Shown: positions 1-5,916, counted from the first letter of the stretch. The stretch: DNA of 7,914 nucleotides from Eubacteriales bacterium (GCA_028701715.1 JAQVQF010000110.1:1-7914); one strand, 5' to 3'. Notes: generated by a model not told the origin, from the letters alone. Program-made: numbers and translations.

Positions 1-425
1 GTTCTCTCTGCGCCAATCTCCGCCGCGGAGCGTTAAACAATGCGGCGCTTGCCAACGGTATGAAAAAGGTGGCGATCGGTCACCATTATGACGACGTGAT
101 AGAGACATTTTTTATGAACCTTTTTAATGAAGGGCGTATCGCCTGCTTTTCTCCGGTTACTTATCTCGACCGTAAAGACGTCACCCTAATCCGTCCCATG
201 ATTTACACGCCGGAATCGGAAATAAAAAGGTTTATTAAGACGGAAAGCATTGAAATCGTACCCAAATACTGCCCTGCGGACGGCAAAACCGACCGTCAGA
301 AAATGAAGGATTTTATATGCAGCCTCGAAAAAAACGACCGCGGAATAAAAAAGCGGGTATTCGGCGCGATAGAACGCGGGGATATTTCGGGCTTCAAAGA
401 AATAACGAACGGAAAGAAAGGCTGA
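1..425 (+). CDS. TtcA-like PP-loop tRNA thiolation protein, C-terminal part (5' end outside window)
   Basis: The reading frame is already open at base 3 and continues to a TGA at 423-425, so the gene enters from the left; the ATG at 60 is internal, because conserved sequence lies before it. The visible part starts SLCANLRRGALNNAA and continues with GHHYDDVIETFFMNL, FSPVTYLDRKDVTLIRP and YCPADGK. These are characteristic of the TtcA/TilS-type PP-loop ATPase family, which adenylates and 2-thiolates cytidine 32 of tRNA. Bases 1-2 (GT) would complete a Cys codon if base 0 is T, giving the CSLC motif. With the later Cys in YCPADGK this would make the three-cysteine [4Fe-4S] ligand set known for TtcA. 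The N-terminal PP-loop (SGGxDS) is not visible. The downstream PHP gene starts only 6 nt after the stop. Family membership is clear; the exact tRNA substrate is inferred, since many Clostridia carry related TtcA-like paralogues of untested specificity. Confidence 0.88.
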   Translation, partial: SLCANLRRGALNNAALANGMKKVAIGHHYDDVIETFFMNLFNEGRIACFSPVTYLDRKDVTLIRPMIYTPESEIKRFIKTESIEIVPKYCPADGKTDRQKMKDFICSLEKNDRGIKKRVFGAIERGDISGFKEITNGKKG

Positions 426-431
426 CAAAAA

Positions 432-1298
432 ATGAAAGATTACCACGTTCACTATTATCTCGATTCCTGCGCCAGGGATGAGATGACCTTTCCCAATATT
501 GAAAAAAGATGCCTTGAGCTGGGCATTGACGAAATAACCGTACTCAAGCATTATTCGCATTCGCTGCCAAACGGGGAACGGGACTGGGTGTTCTGGCACA
601 CAATAAAAAACGAGGAATGGGTAAAATTCTTAAATGAATACGCCGCCTACAAGCCGGAAAAGCTGATAATTCGTTCGGGAGTGGAAACCGAGCTGTGCAA
701 TGAAAAAGGAGATATAAACATACCTCCCGAGGAACAGAAAAAAATAGATATGTGCGCGCTTTCGGTTCATTATATGATAAACCTTGATTGCTGTGAGATG
801 GATTTTTTATTATATCCCAATCTAAATTTCTGCCCTGGTCATAATAACGAGGAGGGAATGCGTCTTAGAGAGGAATGGAAACACAAGGTAGAGTCCGTAG
901 GACCGGAAAAAATGATTACGGGGCTTGTTAACGGTTATATAAACGCCATAAAGCGCAACCCCAAGGTTAAAACGCTCGCTCATATGTATGACGGGCTTTT
1001 GCCGTTGCGTACATATTTCTGCGACGTCGATTCGCTCGGCGAAAGCAAATGTGTCGAACTTCTCGAACCGCTTATGAAAATCGCCGCGGAATACGGAGTG
1101 CTTTGGGAGCTGTTCGGGGACGGAGTGGTCAACGAAAAAATACTGCTTCGCGCCAATGAAATGGGCGTCAGATTTTGCGCCACCGCCGACGGTCATATGC
1201 TGAAAGACGGCTGGGGACCTCTCGATAATTTAAAGCGGGCCGAAGATTTTATAGACAGATTAGGGTTAAACCGCGGTACCGTGGATTTTTCCCGTTAA
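432..1298 (+). CDS. PHP-domain metal-dependent phosphoesterase-like protein, 288 aa
   Basis: The N-terminus DYHVHYYLD (D3, H5, H7) is the first PHP metal-binding motif. Later candidate ligands follow in the expected order: H40 in LKHYSH, E85 in SGVETE, H113 in ALSVHYM, H184 in LAHMYDG and the terminal D253-x-H255 in CATADGHM. The order and the 288-aa length fit single-domain PHP proteins such as the histidinol-phosphatase (HisJ)/COG1387 group, which hydrolyse phosphoesters using two or three metal ions. The usual acidic residue before the motif II histidine (T-D/E-H) is a lysine here (K39). No signal peptide or membrane segment is seen, so it is probably cytoplasmic. The ATG at 432 is preceded by GAAAGG at 416-421, about 10 nt away inside the end of the TtcA-like gene, indicating translation from a shared transcript. 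No his genes are nearby, so a histidinol-phosphatase role is not supported. The substrate is unknown. Confidence 0.85.
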   Translation: MKDYHVHYYLDSCARDEMTFPNIEKRCLELGIDEITVLKHYSHSLPNGERDWVFWHTIKNEEWVKFLNEYAAYKPEKLIIRSGVETELCNEKGDINIPPEEQKKIDMCALSVHYMINLDCCEMDFLLYPNLNFCPGHNNEEGMRLREEWKHKVESVGPEKMITGLVNGYINAIKRNPKVKTLAHMYDGLLPLRTYFCDVDSLGESKCVELLEPLMKIAAEYGVLWELFGDGVVNEKILLRANEMGVRFCATADGHMLKDGWGPLDNLKRAEDFIDRLGLNRGTVDFSR

Positions 1299-1322
1299 TA
1301 AACCGCTAATCAGGGCATACAG

Positions 1323-1354
1323 AAAAAAGTCTGAACGGGTTGTTAAATAACCCC
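1323..1354 (-). terminator. Possible weak terminator after sigF
   Basis: On the minus strand, just past the sigF stop, a short hairpin (GGGTT at 1337-1341 against AACCC at 1349-1353) is followed about 8 nt later by a run of six T (A-run at 1323-1328 on the plus strand). The stem is only 5 bp and the T-run is detached, so this is an imperfect rho-independent terminator at best. It lies between two convergent genes (PHP ends at 1298, sigF at 1357), where termination is expected. No T-run follows the hairpin closely on the plus strand. Confidence 0.33.
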
Positions 1355-1356
1355 GA

Positions 1357-2061
1357 TTACAGCATTTCCTGACGCATTTTTTTGATAATTTTCTTTTCCT
1401 TTCTCGATATCATCACCTGCGTCATACCGAGAATTTCACCGGTTTCCTTTTGAGATTTATTTAAAAAATAACGGTTGAAAATAATCTCCCTTTCGTCATG
1501 CGCAAGGCACAGCATGGCTTGCCGAAGGGAGATTTTTTCCACCGCAGCCGAAATGTTGTCGGTGCCTATTAAATTTTCAAGAGTGGTGTCGCCTTCGGGT
1601 TCCGAAAACGACAGCATGGGCATCGTAGCCTCGCACGCGTTTGCCACATCTTCTTCCGAAATACCGCAAAGCAACGCAAGCGCGGATATCGTTGGTTCCT
1701 CGCCGTTTTCCTGTATATATTCCTGCCGCTTTTTCGAAACCAAGGCCGATTCGCGCTTCAATTCTCTCGATACCTTAATAATTCCGTCATCGCGGAGATG
1801 CTTTTTTATTTCGCCCGTTATAAGAGGAACCGCGTAGGTGGAAAAACGGGTGCCGGCTGTGATATCGAAATTTTTAACCGCTTTCATAAGGCCGATAGAG
1901 CCTATCTGAACCAGGTCCTCGAAATCCGTGCCGCGGTCGCGGAAATGCTTGGCTATCGCCTTTACTAACCCCATATTGGCAATAACCACCGTGTCGAAAG
2001 CGGCTTTTTCCCCTCTTTTTGCCCTTTCAAGCAAATCCGGGTTGTTTACTTCCTCAAACAT
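1357..2061 (-). CDS. sigF: RNA polymerase sporulation sigma factor SigF (SpoIIAC)
   Basis: This 234-aa sigma-70 family protein directs forespore-specific transcription after asymmetric septation. Region 2 is seen at about residues 20-95: FEDLVQIGSIGLMKAVKNFD (core binding), then TRFSTYAVPLITGEIKKHLRDD (-10 recognition). Region 3 covers about 96-155 (KVSRELKRE...EEPTISALALLCGI). Region 4 covers about 175-230, ending in the helix-turn-helix SQKETGEILGMTQVMISRKEKKI. Region 1.1 is absent, as in other small sporulation sigmas. Sequence alone could suggest either SigF or SigG, but its position as third gene after spoIIAA and spoIIAB identifies SigF. The ATG (2059-2061) overlaps the spoIIAB stop as TGATG, implying translational coupling; the nearest SD-like AGGA lies about 15 nt upstream inside spoIIAB. 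Activity is expected to be held off by SpoIIAB and released by unphosphorylated SpoIIAA. Confidence 0.96.
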   Translation of the reverse strand: MFEEVNNPDLLERAKRGEKAAFDTVVIANMGLVKAIAKHFRDRGTDFEDLVQIGSIGLMKAVKNFDITAGTRFSTYAVPLITGEIKKHLRDDGIIKVSRELKRESALVSKKRQEYIQENGEEPTISALALLCGISEEDVANACEATMPMLSFSEPEGDTTLENLIGTDNISAAVEKISLRQAMLCLAHDEREIIFNRYFLNKSQKETGEILGMTQVMISRKEKKIIKKMRQEML

Positions 2062-2510
2062 CAGATTATCATTTTCCTGATCAAACGAACCGTGGTGCCC
2101 TTACCCGGCTTGGATATTACCCGTACATCATCCGTGAGCGCCTGCATAATGGTAAAGCCCATCCCGGAACGCTCCTCCTCCGGAGCGGTTGTATACAGCG
2201 GTTCCATGGCTTTGGCGACATTTTCGATCCCGCAGCCCTTGTCCCTTACGGTTATGACCACCTTGCCGTCGGAATAATAATCGCACGATAAAAACACAAG
2301 CTTTTGACTTTTTGCATATTCGGGCTTGTTGTAGCCGTGGACGATGACGTTTGTCACCGCTTCGCTGACCGCCGTTTTAATATCGGCAAGGTCGTTCACC
2401 TTCAGCTCGAGCTGGGTAACAAACGCCGCTATTATGTATCTGGAAAAGCTTTCGTTTACCGATTTGGCGGGGAATATACACTTGAAGCTGTTTATTGCTT
2501 TTTTTCTCAT
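2061..2510 (-). CDS. spoIIAB: Anti-sigma F factor / serine kinase SpoIIAB
   Basis: This 149-aa GHKL-fold protein binds SigF and also phosphorylates SpoIIAA on serine. The ATP-binding boxes are all visible: N box ETAVSE-type sequence TAVSEAVTNVIVHGY (E50, N54, H58), G1 box VRDKGCGI (D90-G94) and G2 box ERSGMGFTIM (114-121), followed by the conserved KGTTVRL end. These match the B. subtilis SpoIIAB landmarks closely, including PLYTTAPEEERSGMGF for PLFTTKPELERSGMGF. The start ATG at 2508-2510 is the only in-frame start in this region. Its SD-like AAAGG lies about 12 nt upstream, rather far, which hints at modest translation initiation. It follows spoIIAA after a 73-nt gap holding a hairpin, and overlaps sigF by 1 nt (TGATG). 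Confidence 0.97.
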   Translation of the reverse strand: MRKKAINSFKCIFPAKSVNESFSRYIIAAFVTQLELKVNDLADIKTAVSEAVTNVIVHGYNKPEYAKSQKLVFLSCDYYSDGKVVITVRDKGCGIENVAKAMEPLYTTAPEEERSGMGFTIMQALTDDVRVISKPGKGTTVRLIRKMII

Positions 2511-2556
2511 TTTATAACCATACCTTTCATTTAACGGAAAATTTTAAACGGAATGA

Positions 2557-2581
2557 TTTTATGCCGGCTTTCGGCATAAAA
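2557..2581 (-). other. Perfect 10-bp hairpin between spoIIAA and spoIIAB
   Basis: Arms at 2557-2566 and 2572-2581 (TTTTATGCCG / CGGCATAAAA on the plus strand) are exact inverted complements around a 5-nt loop (GCTTT plus, AAAGC minus). It begins 2 nt after the spoIIAA stop codon. In the transcribed (minus) direction the bases that follow (TCATTCCG) are not a T-run, so it is not a standard rho-independent terminator. It may stabilise or process the upstream transcript, or attenuate read-through into spoIIAB and sigF; which of these is inference. Confidence 0.6.
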
Positions 2582-2583
2582 GC

Positions 2584-2898
2584 TTATTTTTTTATTTCGG
2601 TTCTTATAAGCTTGTCCAGACCGGCAAGCTTCAATATTCTTTGTGTGGGTCCGGATGGATTAACCAGCGTTAAGTTGCCGCCTATTGATTGCATTTTACG
2701 GAAACGTCCCATAATAAAGCCCAGCCCGGACGAATCGCAAAAAGTAATTTGTGAAAGATCGAGCCTTAATATTATAGGATTGTCAAAGGTTATAGCCGCG
2801 TCGATTTCCTCCCGCGCGGGCTTTGCGGTGTGATGGTCCATTTCACCGTACAGCGTGATATCCATTATTCCGTTTTCCGTTTCAAGCTTGTAATTCAC
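2584..2898 (-). CDS. spoIIAA: Anti-sigma F factor antagonist SpoIIAA
   Basis: This 104-aa STAS-domain protein is the anti-anti-sigma factor of the SigF switch: unphosphorylated, it displaces SigF from SpoIIAB. The phosphorylation motif FCDSSGLGFIMGR is at residues 53-65; S57, the second serine, corresponds to Ser58 of B. subtilis SpoIIAA. The beta-strand/helix pattern typical of STAS (GEMDHHTAKPAREEI early, LTLVNPSGPTQRILKLAGLDKLI late) spans the whole protein. The start codon is GTG (2896-2898), preceded by a strong AAGGAG at 2909-2914 with 10 nt spacing. The GTG nearer the SD is out of frame and soon meets a stop. First gene of the spoIIA operon here. No dacF is seen upstream; pnp and its terminator lie there instead. 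Confidence 0.96.
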   Translation of the reverse strand: MNYKLETENGIMDITLYGEMDHHTAKPAREEIDAAITFDNPIILRLDLSQITFCDSSGLGFIMGRFRKMQSIGGNLTLVNPSGPTQRILKLAGLDKLIRTEIKK

Positions 2899-2952
2899 TG
2901 CTTTATCACTCCTTTTTGATGATTATAATTCGTTAAACGATAAATTTTTGTC

Positions 2953-3018
2953 ATATTCCGCCGTGACATAAACAAATTTTAATTATATCCGACGAACAAA
3001 CCGAACAACGATTCGTTC
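2953..3018 (-). promoter_or_regulatory. Candidate spoIIA promoter and regulator-binding region
   Basis: The 5' flank of spoIIAA is AT-rich and isolated from pnp by a terminator, so the operon promoter should be here. A sigma-H-like -10 (GCGGAATAT, minus strand, 2953-2961) matches RNNGAATWW, but no good AGGAWW -35 stands at the usual 11-12 nt distance. Farther upstream the heptamer CGAACAA occurs twice on the plus strand (2993-2999 and 3002-3008, 9-bp period), next to an imperfect palindrome AACGATTCGTT (3007-3017). CGACGAA at 2990-2996 differs by one base from the Spo0A box TGNCGAA. In Bacillus, spoIIA is driven by sigma-H with Spo0A; that this applies here is inference. Confidence 0.3.
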
Positions 3019-3042
3019 ATGCGTTATATACCGAATACGCAC

Positions 3043-3073
3043 AAAAAGAAAACCGACATATGCCGGTTTTCTT
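3043..3073 (-). terminator. Rho-independent terminator after pnp
   Basis: On the minus strand a 10-bp perfect stem (arms 3046-3055 and 3064-3073, AAGAAAACCG / CGGTTTTCTT) closes an 8-nt loop, with one further G-T pair possible inside. It runs into TTTTCTTTTTG (3042-3052). It lies about 48 nt past the pnp stop and separates the rpsO-pnp unit from spoIIA. The plus strand also shows T-rich sequence after the stem, but nothing obvious needs terminating in that direction. Confidence 0.85.
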
Positions 3074-3121
3074 CATTAAGATTAAATATTTCGTTACACT
3101 GCGGTAAGCCGCGTTTGTTGA

Positions 3122-5221
3122 TTATTCGTAAACGTCCATGGCGTCTTTTCTTGAAAGATTTATCCTGCCCTTGTTGTCCACGCCGAGAACCATTATCTTG
3201 ATAACATCGCCTATGGCGACCACGTCCTCGACCTTTTCGACACGCTTTTTGTCAAGCTTGGAAATGTGGACGAGGCCTTCCTTGCCCGGTGCGTATTCCA
3301 CGAAGCAGCCTATCGGGATAATGCCCGTGACCTTGCCGGTGTAGATGGCGCCGGGTTCGGGGTCCATGACTATGGCGTTTATGATATCGAGAGCTTTATA
3401 TGCGTTCTTTTTGTCCACGGCGGATATAAATATGCTTCCGTCGTCCTCAATGTCTATCTGGGCGCCGGTGTCGGCGCATATCTTCTGTATAACCTTGCCG
3501 CCGCTGCCTATGACCTCGCGTATCTTTTCGGGGTCTATCTTTGTGGAAATCATCTTGGGCGCGTATTCGGAAACATCCGATCTCGGTTCCGCGATGCAGG
3601 GAAGCATGGTGCCGTCGAGGATATCGAAGCGTCCCTTCTTGGTAACCTCAAACGCATTCTTGATGATTTCGGGAGTAAGTCCGTCTATCTTGAGGTCCAT
3701 CTGTATCGCGGTGATGCCCTTCTTCGTACCTGCGACCTTGAAGTCCATGTCGCCGAAGAAATCCTCCAGCCCCTGGATGTCTATCATGGTCGCCCAGCCG
3801 CCGTCGTCGTCGGTTATAAGCCCGCAGGAAATACCCGCGACCGGAGCGGTGATGGGTACGCCCGCGTCCATAAGCGCGAGAGTAGAGCCGCATACCGAAG
3901 CCTGAGAGGTGGAACCGTTGGAGGATACAACCTCCGAAACAAGGCGTATCGCATAAGGGAAAGCGTCCTGCGCGGGAATAACCGGTTCAAGAGCGCGTTC
4001 CGCGAGAGCGCCGTGACCTATTTCGCGTCTGCCGGGAGAACGGGCGGATTTGGCTTCGCCCACGGAATAGGCGGGCATATTGTAATGATGCATATATCTT
4101 TTGGTTTCTTCCGCGTCTATGCCGTCGAGCAGCTGCGCTTCGCGTAACGGCGCGAGGGTAGCGACGGTAAGCACCTGCGTCTGACCTCTGGTGAACATGG
4201 CTGATCCGTGAGTTCTGGGAAGCAGGCTGACTTCGGCGGCAAGGGAACGTATCTGATCCATTCTTCTGCCGTCCACTCTGCGGCGTTCTTCCTTTAACCA
4301 GTGACGCACAATCTTCTTCTGAAGCTTGTACATGCATTCGTTTATCTGAGGAACCGAATCGGGATATTCCTCCGCGAGAGCCTCGAAAACTTTTTCGTAA
4401 ATCGGCTTTAGCCTCGTGTCACGGACCTTTTTGTCGTCGGTGTCAAGCGCTTTTTTGACGTCCTCGCCGACCATTTCTTCAATTTTGTCAAACATCGCAT
4501 GGTCTATTTCGCAGGAAGGATAATCGAATTTAGGCTTGCCGATGGCTTCCTTGACCGACTGAATAAAACCGACGAGAGGCTTGATAGCCTCGTGAGCCTT
4601 CATTATGGCTTCGTACATGGTGTCGTCGTCGACTTCCTTGGCGCCCGCCTCTATCATGATTACTTTATCCTTAGTACCGGCGACGGTGAGGTCAAGCTCG
4701 GATTTCGCGCGTTGCTCGGCGGTGGGATTGATGACGATTCTGCCGTCCACAAGCCCTACGAACACGCCGCCTATGGGGCCGTTCCAGGGAATGTCGGAAA
4801 TGGAAAGAGCAATCGAAGCGCCTGTCATTGCGGCAATTTCCGGGGAATTATCGGGGTCTACCGAAAGCACCGTTAATGACAGCACCACGTCGTTTCTCAA
4901 ATCCTTGGGGAAGAGAGGACGTATGGGGCGGTCGATAACGCGGCTGGTCAGGACTGCCTTTTCGCTGGGGCGGCCTTCTCTTTTAAGGAAGCTGCCGGGG
5001 ATTTTGCCGACTGAATAAAGGCGTTCCTCGAAGTCAACCGACAGCGGGAGGAAATCGATCCCGTCTCTGGGGGCGGCGGACACGCTCACGTTTGCGAGGA
5101 GAACGGTGTCGCCGTTGCGAACCAGACAGGAACCGTTGGAAAGCTGACTGATTTTACCGGTTTCTATAATGAGAGGACGACCGGCAAGGGTGTACTGGAA
5201 TGTTCTGTAATTTTCGAACAT
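3122..5221 (-). CDS. pnp: Polyribonucleotide nucleotidyltransferase (PNPase)
   Basis: This 699-aa protein matches the usual PNPase length and is a phosphorolytic 3'-5' exoribonuclease of mRNA decay. Domains in order are: RNase PH 1 (about 10-140, with FLKREGRPSEKAVLTSRVIDRPIRPLF), an alpha-helical linker (about 145-240), RNase PH 2 (about 310-545), KH (about 553-615, IGSGGKVIQKI) and S1 (about 625-693, GAIYTGKVTGIIPIGCFVEY). Catalytic DFFGDMDFK is intact: D487, D493 and K495 line up with E. coli D486, D492 and K494. The phosphate-binding NGSTSQASVCGSTLALMDAG (435-454) is also present. The KH loop reads GSGG rather than the commoner GPGG. The ATG at 5219-5221 has AAAGGA at 5231-5236, 9 nt away. 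It lies downstream of rpsO in the conserved order and is probably mainly read through from the rpsO promoter. The acidic/Arg-rich tail seen in some PNPases is absent. Confidence 0.98.
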   Translation of the reverse strand: MFENYRTFQYTLAGRPLIIETGKISQLSNGSCLVRNGDTVLLANVSVSAAPRDGIDFLPLSVDFEERLYSVGKIPGSFLKREGRPSEKAVLTSRVIDRPIRPLFPKDLRNDVVLSLTVLSVDPDNSPEIAAMTGASIALSISDIPWNGPIGGVFVGLVDGRIVINPTAEQRAKSELDLTVAGTKDKVIMIEAGAKEVDDDTMYEAIMKAHEAIKPLVGFIQSVKEAIGKPKFDYPSCEIDHAMFDKIEEMVGEDVKKALDTDDKKVRDTRLKPIYEKVFEALAEEYPDSVPQINECMYKLQKKIVRHWLKEERRRVDGRRMDQIRSLAAEVSLLPRTHGSAMFTRGQTQVLTVATLAPLREAQLLDGIDAEETKRYMHHYNMPAYSVGEAKSARSPGRREIGHGALAERALEPVIPAQDAFPYAIRLVSEVVSSNGSTSQASVCGSTLALMDAGVPITAPVAGISCGLITDDDGGWATMIDIQGLEDFFGDMDFKVAGTKKGITAIQMDLKIDGLTPEIIKNAFEVTKKGRFDILDGTMLPCIAEPRSDVSEYAPKMISTKIDPEKIREVIGSGGKVIQKICADTGAQIDIEDDGSIFISAVDKKNAYKALDIINAIVMDPEPGAIYTGKVTGIIPIGCFVEYAPGKEGLVHISKLDKKRVEKVEDVVAIGDVIKIMVLGVDNKGRINLSRKDAMDVYE

Positions 5222-5380
5222 CTGTGTTTTTCCTTTCTTGATTTATAATCGGAGAAAGTAGCCGGTTTAACACTTAAATACATCGCAAAAATAAATATAT
5301 TAAATGTTTCGATGGGTTTTGCGCCATATTTAACTGCTAAACCGCCGCTTCTCTGCTTTTATCTTAAATGTGATAATTTT
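5222..5380 (-). other. AT-rich pnp leader / rpsO-pnp intergenic region
   Basis: No gene is seen. Toward the rpsO side the stretch is AT-rich with two competing inverted pairs on the plus strand: CGCAAAA (5284-5290) with TTTTGCG (5317-5323), and CATCG (5281-5285) with CGATG (5310-5314). They share two bases, so only one can form. A TATAAA (5242-5247) with a poor TTAAAC 17 nt upstream would start transcription at the SD itself and is not accepted as a promoter. The pnp SD is at 5231-5236. Confidence 0.35.
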
Positions 5381-5403
5381 GGGGCTGCCGTATAAGCAGC
5401 CCC
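5381..5403 (-). other. GC-rich hairpin directly after rpsO
   Basis: Perfect 8-bp stem GGGGCTGC (5381-5388) / GCAGCCCC (5396-5403) with a 7-nt loop, starting 9 nt past the rpsO stop on the minus strand. In the direction of transcription it is followed by CAAAATTATC-type sequence: A-rich then mixed, with no T-run. A full intrinsic terminator is therefore unlikely, which fits read-through into pnp. It could be a partial attenuator, a 3'-end stabiliser of rpsO mRNA or an RNase cleavage structure, as known between rpsO and pnp in E. coli. Confidence 0.65.
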
Positions 5404-5412
5404 GTCCTTTGC

Positions 5413-5679
5413 TTATTTTCTGATACCAAGGCGTTCGATTATCGCACGGTAACGGCTTATGTCGGTTTTGGTAAGATAATTTAAGAATTTTCTTCTGGTA
5501 CTTACCATCTGAAGCAAACCTCTGCGCGAATGATTGTCCTTGGGGTTACGCTTAAGGTGCTCTGTCAGCTCGCTGATTCTGTAAGTAAGAATGGCGATCT
5601 GGACCTCGGGCGAACCCGTGTCGCCCTCATGAACGGCGTAATCCTTGATAAGCTGCTGTTTGACTTCTGCTGTCAGCAT
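5413..5679 (-). CDS. rpsO: 30S ribosomal protein S15
   Basis: This 88-aa protein (typical S15 length 88-89) binds the central domain of 16S rRNA early in 30S assembly. The whole chain aligns to the family: HEGDTGSPEVQIAILTYRI (17-35), LTEHLKRNPKDNHSRRGLLQMVSTRRKFLNYL (37-68) and the end YRAIIERLGIRK. The rRNA-contacting DNHSRRGLL block is intact. The ATG at 5677-5679 is preceded by an ideal AAAAGGAGG (5688-5696) with about 8 nt spacing. It is the first gene of the rpsO-pnp unit, 191 nt upstream of pnp. Expression is probably controlled by a sigma-A-type promoter (5779-5807) and by a structured leader complementary to its own SD (see the leader entry). Confidence 0.98.
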   Translation of the reverse strand: MLTAEVKQQLIKDYAVHEGDTGSPEVQIAILTYRISELTEHLKRNPKDNHSRRGLLQMVSTRRKFLNYLTKTDISRYRAIIERLGIRK

Positions 5680-5773
5680 TATTTTGTCCTCCTTTTCAAA
5701 AATATTCAGGTATATACCAAGCCGTCGGCGGAGGACCGCACGACCGAGTAAAACCCTGCGTTTTACGCACTGC
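5680..5773 (-). promoter_or_regulatory. Structured rpsO leader, candidate S15 autoregulatory element
   Basis: From the predicted transcript start near 5772 to the rpsO ATG is about 93 nt. Hairpin 1: arms 5748-5754 and 5760-5766 (GTAAAAC / GTTTTAC), 7 bp, 5-nt loop. Hairpin 2: arms GTCG+GCGG and CCGC+CGAC (5724-5731 and 5736-5744), 8 bp with one bulged U (5740), tetraloop UCCU (5732-5735). The loop and flanking bases (GUCCUCC, complement of 5730-5736) are an exact 7-nt complement of the SD GGAGGAC (5686-5692), so the loop could form a pseudoknot with the SD. A 10-bp palindrome GGTATATACC (5709-5718) lies between. Feedback by S15 on rpsO leaders is established in several bacteria; the specific structure here is inferred. 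Confidence 0.6.
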
Positions 5774-5778
5774 GTTAT

Positions 5779-5807
5779 ATTTTAGCACGTATAATAAAAT
5801 TTGTAAA
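5779..5807 (-). promoter_or_regulatory. Sigma-A-type promoter of rpsO-pnp
   Basis: On the minus strand: -35 TTTACA (5802-5807, 5/6 to consensus), exactly 17 nt spacer, -10 TAAAAT (5779-5784, 5/6), with TGC immediately before the -10 forming an extended -10. The predicted start is near 5772, giving a leader of about 93 nt. Confidence 0.75.
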
Positions 5808-5853
5808 TACCTTTTCACAATTTATTTTACTGTTTTTGTTAACATTTATACTA

Positions 5854-5882
5854 TTGATATGAAAATAAAACGATGTTATTAT
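5854..5882 (+). promoter_or_regulatory. Sigma-A-type promoter of the WG-repeat gene
   Basis: Plus strand: -35 TTGATA (5854-5859, 5/6), 17 nt spacer, -10 TATTAT (5877-5882, 5/6), preceded by TGT as an extended -10. The predicted start near 5889 gives a leader of about 28 nt containing AAAGGCGG (5903-5910) in front of the ATG at 5917. It lies back to back with the rpsO promoter, the two -35 boxes about 46 bp apart. Confidence 0.65.
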
Positions 5883-5916
5883 AAAAATACAATATTTCCG
5901 TGAAAGGCGGTTTTGC

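Noticed and set aside
1357..2061. Reading the sigma factor as SigG
   Set aside because: SigF and SigG are close relatives, but the gene follows spoIIAA and spoIIAB directly with a 1-nt overlap, which is the sigF arrangement; SigG is normally beside spoIIG/sigE.
2507..2530. Seven-codon frame (MKGMVIK) on the minus strand whose TGA overlaps the spoIIAB ATG as ATGA
   Set aside because: It looks like a coupled leader peptide, but no SD precedes its first ATG and the AAAGG inside it serves spoIIAB better; probably chance in an AT-rich spacer.
2953..2988. Alternative sigma-A or second sigma-H promoters upstream of spoIIAA (TATAAT near 2982-2987, CGGAATA with AACGAAT)
   Set aside because: The spacings do not fit: no adequate -35 at 16-18 nt for TATAAT, and 19 nt between the sigma-H-like boxes instead of 11-12.
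3266..4147. Long open frame on the plus strand (293 codons) opposite pnp
   Set aside because: It is fully antisense to an intact PNPase gene, its product has no recognisable domain, and no ribosome binding site was found; the openness follows from codon use of the real gene.
5242..5264. TATAAA with upstream TTAAAC as a private pnp promoter
   Set aside because: Transcription would start on or after the pnp SD, leaving no usable ribosome binding site; the -35 is also poor.
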